Shown: positions 56,076 to 64,000 of the stretch, piece by piece
Layout: every line of letters begins with the position of its first letter
Numbering within the stretch: the stretch's first letter is position 1
Source: Arenicola marina
Lineage: Eukaryota > Annelida > Polychaeta > Arenicolidae
Direction: 5' to 3'
Assembly (NCBI GenBank): GCA_964019135.1
Contig: OZ025248.1
Location: 39,983,670-40,047,669, forward strand
Length of the DNA: 64,000 nt
Notes under the pieces: generated by a model
Seen by the model: the letters and a program-made list of their open reading frames with translations, nothing else
Database searches by the model: none
What the model was told of the DNA's origin: nothing
Made by a program: the position numbers and the translations under genes

Positions 56076-56511
56076 CTTTTGCGGCCTTTCTATGTGTGTA
56101 ATCTGTTGTTCTAGGTCAGTTCAGGCTAGTAAGCACATGGAGCCGAATCAAACTACAGAACTTTATGTCATTATATACAATCACTGAATAGACTGCTGCG
56201 GCAGGCCATGCTGGAGAAGGTACTCCGAGGCCACCTGGGAACTTGGAGTTAATTATTACCTCCAAGGGAGCGCAGAAGCGTGTCTTTGCGCCATTCGCAG
56301 AAGCGTGTCTTTGCGCCATTCGCAGAAGCGTGTCTTTGCGCACGCAGACGGATGCAGAAGCGTGTCTTTGCGCCATTCAATTAGACATATTACCACACTC
56401 TTTGATCAACGTTTTGATTATAACTAATCAGCGTTCTGTTTGATTCGACAACATTTTCACCGCTAGGGACCAATTGAGGGACGATGATGATAAGAAACCT
56501 AGGTTAAGTTA
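54651..56511. other. No gene seen; several short repeats
   Basis: 54660-54880 is a loose GTGATCCGTGA repeat. 56035-56075 is a (TCCGCG)n hexamer run. 56265-56375 has four copies of GCAGAAGCGTGTCTTTGCGC plus CATTC. Poly-G/C runs at 55185 and 55456 with nearby ATTCGCGA motifs may be MITE ends. Confidence 0.5.
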
Positions 56512-56935
56512 CTAAGTTACAGTTTCAAGTTTCTGTCCGTTAAAATACCACTTTTCATTGCGTCTTAGACATCCACCTCGTCGGAAAACAATTATTTTAG
56601 TCTTTTTGAAATTAAGACTGAAATTATAACTGTTACAAAATTGACTGAGTACATCTAGTTCCTTTTGTAACCGACCGACATTATCATTTACCAAGGCGAT
56701 ATTGTCCGCGTACACAATGACAAATATAATACCGGGATAAGTTTCATCAATAAAAATTCCATAGTTACCACTTTTCTGAAACATCGTTTCCAGTTCGTTT
56801 AAATACAATGTAAATAAAAAGGGACTAAGCATACAGCCCTGACGAGTTCCGATAGTGCAATCAAATATTCCCGCAGCGCCATTTCTAGTCTTGACACACG
56901 ATTTCATTTTACCGTACAATGATTTAAGACATGTT
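56512..56935 (-). pseudogene. LINE reverse transcriptase fragment, inverted relative to its 3' part
   Basis: The minus strand reads LKSLYGKMKSCVKTRNGAAG, GTRQGCMLSPFLFTLYLNEL, VIVYADNIALV and LQKELDVLSQFCNSYNFSLN plus FKKTKIIVFRRGG. These are RT motifs in order: 'G-x-x-Q-G-C-x-L-S-P-x-L-F', the catalytic box as YADN instead of YADD, and 'K-T-K-x-x-V-F'. The last catalytic Asp is Asn, so this copy is inactive at that residue. It is joined at about 56935 to the plus-strand 3' part of what appears to be the same element type. Confidence 0.9.
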
Positions 56936-57835
56936 AGTCAGCAATCGAAAAAATCCAGTCCCTATTTTGTAAATATATTTTGCGTATACCCCCGCAAACA
57001 CACAGATCTCGTTGCCTTGGGTGAATGCGGTCGAAACCCTTTGTACCCACTTTATCTCAGTCGTAGTATTAAATATTGACTGCAGCTTGTGTCCGGCGGA
57101 AGAAAAGGGTATTCTTTCCATTGTTATAACAAGTTGTATGAATTATGCGAGGCTGGAAAACAAACGTGGGCGACGAACATAAAAGTTGTGCTCTTTAAGT
57201 TTGGTTTTGGCCATGTGTGGTTATCTGGCGCCGTAGGTGATCAGAATCAGTTTTTAAGGTATTTTTGAACAACGTGTTAATGATATCATGTGCCAAAAAT
57301 GGTCTTCCAGCATAGCAGAATGTTCCAAGTTGGATACGTATTGTTTCTTTACAAATCTCTTGGAACCTGAAAGATATCTATCACGTGTCCCAATATTAAA
57401 ACATAGAATTGCTCTAAGTAAATTTCGTTGTTCAGCTCATAAACTAAACATAGAATGTTTAAGAGAAATAGAACCTAGAGAAAACAGAATTTGCGGCTAC
57501 TGTTTAAGTTTAGGAACCAGTGTAGTAGAGGATAAATTCCACTTCATTATGGTATGTCCATTGTATGAACATTTGAGAGAAAAGTACCTTAACGTTCCAA
57601 CTAGTCCAAGTAAATATCATTTCGTGTCTTATATGAAAACAACAAATATCACACTCGTTCAAAATCTTGCAACCTTCGTCTATGGTGCATTTAAAACCCG
57701 TAAAGGATATACAGGCTAATATCTCTTATTTTGATTAATTGTTTTGATGTTTGTTTAATGTTAGCTTGTATTTGTGGATTTTTCAATATGTGTTCATGGG
57801 CCCCGGGCCTATATAGTGCAAATAAAGAACGCATT
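56936..57835 (+). pseudogene. LINE 3' part (C-terminal ORF region and 3' end)
   Basis: The plus strand gives HTDLVALGECGRNPLYPLYL, NIKVVLFKFGFGHVWLSGAV, then a 143-codon frame at 57288-57719 with FRCSAHKLNIECLREIEPRE, RICGYCLSLGTSVVEDKFHF and CPLYEHLREKYL. The C-x-x-C ... H-x-x-x-x-C arrangement is the zinc-knuckle-like end typical of CR1/L2-related LINE ORFs. A stop (KY*) and frameshifts break the earlier part. The 3' end is GTGCAAATAAAGAACGC at about 57835. The element is truncated and its RT part is inverted (56512-56935). Confidence 0.9.
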
Positions 57836-59195
57836 TCAATTTGACGATCAGGAAAATGCCCAAGATGACATCTGTTACTTTAATATATCTACTTATGAAT
57901 TCAGGTGATGATAGCTATTACCAAAGTAGCTGAAGATGAAACAAGCCCAACATTTCGTAGGACCGCGTTAGCAATGACGTAATTTTTGACGCATACCTAA
58001 TTATCCCATGGGCCAAAAATTTTAAACGTCAAACGAACCGGAAGTTATTACAACGTATAATAACAGAGCTCTAAAAAGTCGAGAAAAGATCTGTGAAGTC
58101 ATTTCTTACTCGAATTTCACACATCAAAAACGTAGAAATGTGATAAAGCATTTTTCCCAGCATGAGGGATGGAGGGATTTAACATAGGAAATCCCATAGG
58201 TAATGCCGTCGCCCCTGGAACAGGTAGTAAGATAGGGACATATAGTTTTTAGTTTGCGGCTATACGTGGAACTATACTTTCTCTGCAATATGACGCAAAA
58301 GACGATTTTATGTACCGAAAGTGACGTCATCGGCAACATCTAAAATTCTGCAGAAGTCATTCCTATTTATATTTCTATGACACATGGGAGCGTCAAAGCG
58401 ATAGCGTAATGTTAAATGTGTCAAAAAGCGAAAACCTTAGGTAATTTGATGCGTTTTCCCCAATGAGCTTATTTTGCTCGAAAACGAGTATGACGCATCA
58501 AAAAGTGAACAATACCCGAAAGCTGTGCTGTGAAGGGTTGCACATTCTGAAGCCGACCCGAGATCTCTAGCTCCTATGTTAACGGAGATTTATGCGTTCT
58601 TAGTTGTGTTTTTTTCAAAAATTCGCTGTAACCTTGACCTTTGGATTTGGGTGATGAGTATATCTTATAGCCTTACTGCGTAGCTACGAGATACTAAAGA
58701 CTGCGAACCATTTCGTTTGGACGCAAGGAGAGTTCCAATTTTTCAGTGAAACAGACATACAAACACGACCGACTGACATATAACGTCAAATTTTCGTCAT
58801 AATAAAATAAATCAAATGAATATGCCTATTTGTGATAATGTAGACCGTCAGTTTTCGCATGTGAATCATGGGCTCTGTCAAGCACATTTCGTCCCTAGCG
58901 CCACCGCCCCCCCCCCCCCAACCCAACGATAACATCACCCACATCCATGGGGTCAAGTCGTCACCCGGTGATATGCAGACCCTATTCGTGCAATAAGCGA
59001 CCATTTATGACAAAAAATTGATGATATTTGAGAGGCGTTCCTTGCTTGCTTGCTTGCCTGCTGTTAAAACTCCTTATGGAGGACTTGGAAATGTTATTTT
59101 TATTATAAAGGACGTATGCATGTATTAGATGTGCAATGATTCACACACAAATATATCAGAAACATATCATACATAACGAAAGTTATCTCGATCCA
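57836..59195. other. No gene seen
   Basis: 58630-58665 (CCTTGACCTTTGGATTTGG) resembles a reversed motif at 55550-55560. A C run is at 58907-58919 and a TTGC repeat at 59040-59060. No supported exon. Confidence 0.5.
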
Positions 59196-59199
59196 AAGT

Positions 59200-59805
59200 T
59201 ACAAGGGAGTTACAAAGGGAGGCGCAGCAGGGAGGAAGGGGAGTTACAAAGGGCGGCGCAGCAGGGAGGAAGGGGAGTTACAGAGGGCGGCGCAGCAGGG
59301 AGGAAGGGGAGTTACAGAGGGCGGCGCAGCAGGGAGGAAGGGGAGTTACAAAGGGCGGCGCAGCAGGGAGGAAGGGGAGTTACAGAGGGCGGCGCAGCAG
59401 GGAGGAAGGGAAGTTACAAAGGGCGGCGCAGCAGGGAGGAAGGGCAGTTACAAAGGGCGGCGCAGCTGGGAGGAAGGGCAGTTACAAAGGGCGGCGCAGC
59501 AGGGAGGAAGGGGAGTTACAGAGGGCGGCGCAGCAGGGAGGAAGGGCAGTTACAAAGGGCGGCGCAGCTGGGAGGAAGGGCAGTTACAAAGGGCGGCGCA
59601 GCAGGGAGGAAGGGGAGTTACAGAGGGCGGCGCAGCAGGGAGGAAGGGAAGTTACAAAGGGCGGCGCAGCAGGGAGGAAGGGCAGTTACAAAGGGCGGCG
59701 CAGCAGGGAGGAAGGGCAGTTACAGAGGGCGGCGCAGCAGGGAGGAAGGGCAGTTACAGAGGGCGGCGCAGCAGGGAGGAAGGGCAGTTACAGAGGCTCA
59801 CGCTG
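59200..59805. repeat. 34-bp minisatellite, about 17-18 copies
   Basis: Unit GTTACAGAGGGCGGCGCAGC then AGGGAGGAAGGGGA, with only AAA/AGA and GGGGA/GGGCA/GGGAA variants. Since 34 is not a multiple of three, the plus frame cycles through all readings of the unit and remains open for 249 codons (GSYRGRRSREEGELQRAAQQ). The absence of any stop is a property of the unit, not evidence of a gene. Confidence 0.97.
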
Positions 59806-61384
59806 GAGTCTCCTTTAAATACGTAATTTCTTGCATATATGACTACGCGTTAATATTAATACACTTTGTATTGTGTAAGTCTTGATTCTTTTTATATCAA
59901 ACATATCATATATTCCATTTAACAATCAAGCAGCATGTAATATCTTCCTCGCATTAGGTGAACCAATTGACAAGAATACAAATTATATTAATCCATTATG
60001 ATAATGTACAACCGTTTTTACCGGTAACATTGACATATATACAATAACATAATTCGCTTTCATAAATATCTTTAGTGGGTCACTAATCGTATTATATAGA
60101 TACTTTTGTCTCGCCTGTATCGAATATGTTCCGCACATATATGCTGAAATGCGGGATTTACATTTACATTTCGTACAACTGTAAGATATTCGTCAAATAT
60201 AGGGCCTACGGGTGAATATGGCTAACAGAGACACATTTTGCTCGTCAAGTGGTGGAAAGTTGAACACGGAAAACTATTAGTTCGCAAAGTCGAAAAAAAA
60301 TCACATATAAATTGCATTCGCTAGGTGGCGCGACGGTAGTCATCGTTTTCAGGTCAGTATTTTCAAGTAATCGTCAGCAGCCACAATTCGTCGACATAGG
60401 ACATTACGGCGTATTGCACACTATCGATATATTCTGATATCTGGTGCTCTTCTTCACTTGCAGAGCTGCTTCGTGCCGCCCCCCTCCCCCCACCCCCCAT
60501 GTTAGCGTCAAACAGTATCGCTCGTCAATGCTAACCAGGCGTACCCCACCACTGACCACGTGACTGCAGTGTGCTGGGTGCATGTAAGCGGTGTACAATT
60601 GGTCGAAACAGTGGAAATAAGTATAACAGGAACATCTTTGAGCTTCATATGCGAATGATTTATTAACATAATTTTGGCTGCCATCATTCAACAACTGTAG
60701 GAAGCAGGATTAGTATCACCACGTAAGTGACGTAACAGATAGCGTTAAAAACATTACTCAGAACAAATGGGCTTGACCCAGCCAGAGGCCGGTCAAATCC
60801 TGTTCACGTCATACGTCGCATGCTACATGAAATTAAACAATAGGGTTCAACTGACAAGTCTATAGGGGCTGTACAGTCAATACGAGATCTGATCAAGACC
60901 TCACGAGACAGGGATACGTATGCTGTACACCACTACACGACTTCGCAATTATACTCCATCTTAGAAAAATCGTGACTGGCGCAAAGAAATTTGGGAAATA
61001 TTTTGGTGTTACCTTGATTTTTTCTATGGAGATAAATACCATATTTCCATGTTATTGGCAAGGCATGTATAAAATTAATGAGCATGTCTAACTTATATCC
61101 TTATTACGTAAGTTTCCCTTACATAGATGACAATATTGCAGGTTTAGGTGTCTACAAAATACGTTGTCATGCAATGACGCCATCTTGACATCTCGCAAAG
61201 ACCAAAATAATACCCCGAATGCATTGGAAATGCAGTGGCGCCTCACAGTGGAGTAATCTGAACTATAATTTCGAAGTCGTCTATGCCTAGCGTCAACGTG
61301 CTGTACGTGCTGCCTACCTTCCGGTTGTGCCTTTACTCGCTTCACACACAAGATCGGCTAAAGCTCTGCTTGGATGCTCAACTA
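59806..61384. other. No gene seen
   Basis: AT-rich 59880-60300. 60900-61080 (CTGTACACCACTACACGACT TCGCAA ... TTTTGG) resembles the intron segment at 1795-1850. No exon is supported. Confidence 0.45.
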
Positions 61385-62515
61385 ATCACTGGTTGGTTGG
61401 TTGGTTGTGGTTGGTTGGTTGTGGTTTATTATTTGGTCTTGAAGGCCTTAAGGCCCAAATGACACAACATATAATTATACAAACAGTTTGCATGGTGCGC
61501 AGTATTTTGAGAAACATATTTTTACGTGGTGGAACAGAGACGATTTTCAATTAGATATATACACATTGCCAAATTCCTCAGGGTCGTTACATCATTATGA
61601 CACATTAGGGTCCGAAAGAGATCAAATGTTGGAGGGTTCCAAAATATAGAATCAATATATATTTTACGAACATCCGCGAACTTGGTACAACACAACAAAA
61701 CATGAAATTCATCCTCGATAACGGTAACACCGATTCCCAGGCAATAGGTACAAAGCCTGTCTGCTAGTAGGGTGCCATCGCGACGTCCCAACTCGACAGA
61801 AAGCTTATGTGCAGAACAGCGGAATCGACAAAGCGCCTTTCGTAGTTTAACAATATTAACTTTACACAAATATGATTCCAGTTGAAGGCTATCTTTAAAG
61901 GTACAGTACACGCTTAAGCAACTCTGGTTTCGTGCCTGCATAGACCATTCGGCCTTCATGTCCTGGTCTAGTTTTGCAGCGAAATCGGTCAAGAAACTAC
62001 CTTCAATGACTGTTGTTTGATTTTGCCATGTGTCATTAAAATTGTATTTATTTAACAATTATCTTATTGAGGTAACCCAAGTTATTCTGTTATTTTTATC
62101 TAGTAGCGTTAACATGACATAACAACAATTGGCATATCTGTCGTCACTCATTCTTAATAACTTTAACCAGTATTTAATGCATCTTACATGATAAATCTTT
62201 GCTAGCGGGTACCTGCCGCATTCACCTAAGGCAGCTGCATCAGCCGTGTGAGCAGGAAGCCCCAAGAGTCGTTTGCAAAATCTAACTTGAACCTTTTCGA
62301 TTACCTTATACTCTTTAAACCCCCATATTTCAGAGCCGTATGTTAATATTGGAGTGATTATTCTGTCGAATAAAGTAAAGGCTATATCTACAGGGAGACC
62401 GTGCGTTTTCTTGGCTAACTGGTAGATGCTAGACACCGCACTGTTGGCTTGTGCAGCTAACGTTGCTACAGCTTTAGACCAGCTAAGTGTACTTGTAAAG
62501 ACAAGTACACTGTTC
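61385..62515 (-). pseudogene. LINE 3' end with (AACC)n tail, one frameshift
   Basis: The minus strand reads LAAQANSAVSSIYQLAKKTH, IITPILTYGSEIWGF, AALGECGRYPLAKIYHVRCI, KYWLKLLRMSDDRYANCC, a frameshift near 62058, then FRCSAHKLSVELGRRDGTLL, RLCTYCLGIGVTVIEDEFHV and LLCC. It is the same protein type as 56936-57835 but a different copy. The 3' end carries AACCAACCACAACCAACC (61385-61425 on the plus strand as TTGG repeats). It is 5'-truncated at about 62515. Confidence 0.92.
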
Positions 62516-62555
62516 TGCGAATGTAAGAATTATATGTTAATATAATTATATCGTA

Positions 62556-62745
62556 TGTTAATATTGGAGTGATTATTCTGTCGAATAAAGTAAAGGCTAT
62601 ATCTACAGGGAGACCGTGCGTTTTCTTGGCTAACTGGTAGATGCTAGACAACGCTCTGTTGGCTTGTGCACCTAACGTTGCTACAGCTTTAGACCAGCTA
62701 AGTGTACTTGTAAAGACAAGTACACTGTTCTGTGAATGTAAGAAT
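62556..62745 (-). pseudogene. Tandem duplicate of the 5' end of the LINE fragment
   Basis: Repeats 62339-62525 with few changes, offset 217 bp (TCGAATAAAGTAAAGGCTAT; CCAGCTAAGTGTACTTGTAA). Contains the palindrome AGTGTACTTG-TAAAGA-CAAGTACACT. Confidence 0.9.
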
Positions 62746-63177
62746 TATAACCGTCCGGCGAGTAGATTTATGTAATATATGAGCGGTTGGACAGTTGATA
62801 AACCAGAATTGAGTGGCTGTCAGTGTCAGGCGATCTAACGTGCTGCGCGGGCTTTTCCATGACGTATGGCGTAATAATCATCACGACTGGCATGTCTGCG
62901 CGCTGTATCTATGGTTACTTAACAACGCTACTTATATGGACTGACAGGCAAAGACCATGGTGTTCCGTTTGTCGCAGAAATGTAAACATCGATCATTTGC
63001 CTCATAATACAAATGAGGTCTACCCCCCTGTGTCGCTACTCAATCAGTACTTCCACAGGGGTGATGGAGTCTTTGTGTGGAAGGCGGTAACAAGAGATGT
63101 GTGACCACGACCCCCTCCTGGACCAAAGTGTCTTGGAGCACCAACCTTGCCACTCCCCATGGGTCCATCGTAAGGCG

Positions 63178-63238
63178 TTAGTTTCTTCTCCTTGCATGGG
63201 AAAATCGGAATAAAGACATTGATGGAATGATGCGATTT
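63178..63238 (-). CDS. Gene 3 last exon candidate: short cytoplasmic tail
   Basis: The acceptor CCTATCGCAG is at 63239-63240. In the phase required by the TM exon it reads NRIIPSMSLFRFSHARRRN and then TAA, a short basic tail right after ALKKR. An alternative reading from the same acceptor in phase 0 runs to a stop at 63044 and ends FHTKTPSPLWKY, but its phase does not match the TM exon. No other exon fits between the two. Confidence 0.45.
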
Positions 63239-63530
63239 CTGCGATAGGGCATGTTCTGTATAAATCATACATTCATCCAAATAAGATAATTTCTGCTTTC
63301 TGCGTTGTACGTTGTGCGCAATTTATTGAAAACTTGACAGCGAGATTAAAATATTACCAGATGGAAATTTTTATTTTTATAGCAATTTAGCAACTAACAT
63401 GACTTGCCTGTTAATTTATACCATGATCACTTGCCATATACACATGTAAAAGAAATATGGAACTTCCTTTTCTATTGGCGTGCAAACACGCGCTACCAGT
63501 ACTGCTATGACATTGCTTCAAGGCTCTCAC

Positions 63531-63655
63531 CTTTTCTTCAGGGCGACAGTCACAATGGTGATGATTATCGACACCAGAAACAGGGATCCGATGATTCCCG
63601 CGACAATGGCGATCAACTGAGTGTCGTCTGTCCCATCGACATCGATGTTTAAAGT
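63531..63655 (-). CDS. Gene 3 exon: single transmembrane segment
   Basis: The acceptor TTTATTTTAG is at 63656-63657 and the donor GTGAGA at 63525-63530. It is 125 nt, phase 0 to phase 2. It reads TLNIDVDGTDDTQ followed by a hydrophobic stretch of about 26 residues (LIAIVAGIIGSLFLVSIIIT then IVTVAL) and KKR. The acidic outside, uncharged helix and basic stop-transfer indicate a type I single-pass membrane protein whose ectodomain lies to the right of the window. The family cannot be told from this exon. Confidence 0.8.
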
Positions 63656-63657
63656 CT

Positions 63658-64000
63658 AAAATAAAGATGAAACTATCGTAAAATAAAGACTGCAGTGAAT
63701 TGCAATGTCGGGGAAAAGAAAAAAAAAACATGCTAGTGGTCTATTTACTGTTTGTCTACTAAACTACTTCATTGGGAAGAAGTCGAGTATCATATTCGAA
63801 CGTAAATATATCACAACTAAGAATAAGTACAATAGTAAGGAATAAATGTGACAGAAGGCGCGGTTAAGCTAAAGGCTTTTATACGATTGTTAGAGAGACG
63901 GCGTAGTTGATTGGGTGACAGTGCGCAGGGGCGAAAGGCGGGTACGAGAGAGGTTGTTGATTGTGAGAGCGTAATGTGATACATGTGCCGGAGAGGAATA
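63658..64000. other. Gene 3 intron continuing off the right edge
   Basis: AT-rich, with a run of A at 63718-63728. No exon seen. Confidence 0.5.

Noticed and set aside
59136..59885. 249-codon plus-strand open frame rich in GRRSREEG/AAQQGG
   Set aside because: Reading of a 34-bp unit that contains no stop in any frame. There is no conserved domain, and the ends are ordinary sequence.

Overview
The window is eukaryotic. It has GT-AG introns, non-LTR retrotransposon remnants, tRNA-derived SINEs, inverted-repeat (MITE-like) DNA elements, long G/C homopolymers and a very large number of minisatellites. No bacterial operons or ribosome binding sites are visible. The gene content (a VWDE-type extracellular protein fused to a VWA domain) and repeat style fit a marine invertebrate. 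A lancelet (Branchiostoma) is my best guess, but that is inference.

Gene 1 (minus strand, about 24055 down to beyond position 1) is the main gene. I assembled 15 exons whose splice phases agree at every junction except one. They read: signal peptide (23980-24055), VWA domain with an intact MIDAS (19288-19584, 18636-18899), the Cys-rich block before the vWD domain (17457-17692, 16984-17073, 16093-16521), the start of the vWD domain (15712-15785), a piece I could not resolve, the rest of the vWD domain with LCGNLDGDPNND (7009-7209, 6408-6583, 5562-6045), then EGF and Cys-rich modules (2259-2469, 1603-1772, 899-1135, 546-660, 1-416). It continues off the left edge. From memory of the family this is a VWDE-like secreted or matrix protein with an added N-terminal VWA domain. 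A second copy of the signal-peptide exon plus its upstream region lies at 32775-32974.

Gene 2 (minus strand, about 36.5-49.2 kb) is represented by candidate exons at 49099-49186, 42831-42902, 41551-41704 and 36529-36679. The two middle exons together resemble the RIH-type helical region of IP3/ryanodine receptors, but only weakly. Gene 3 enters from the right edge on the minus strand. Its last two visible exons encode a single membrane-spanning segment (63531-63655) and a short basic tail (63178-63238). One possible first coding exon on the plus strand is at 29304-29382.

The rest is repeats. Minisatellites include a 23-bp array with a 1150-bp higher-order period (2.6-5.4 kb), a 48-bp array that multiplies a 5' splice site (16.6-17.0 kb), a 129-bp G-rich array (25.8-29.0 kb), a 43-bp array grown from the head of a SINE (30.8-32.6 kb), and arrays at 36.0, 37.6, 39.6, 41.9, 44.1, 45.8, 46.5, 47.2, 52.8 and 59.2 kb. 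Mobile elements include hAT-like MITEs, long-TIR foldback elements, a SINE with a perfect 16-bp target duplication (39.2 kb), a LINE with an inverted 5' half (56.5-57.8 kb) and a LINE 3' end (61.4-62.5 kb). The most interesting recurring theme is that tandem arrays start at, and copy, exon-intron junctions of the two main genes.
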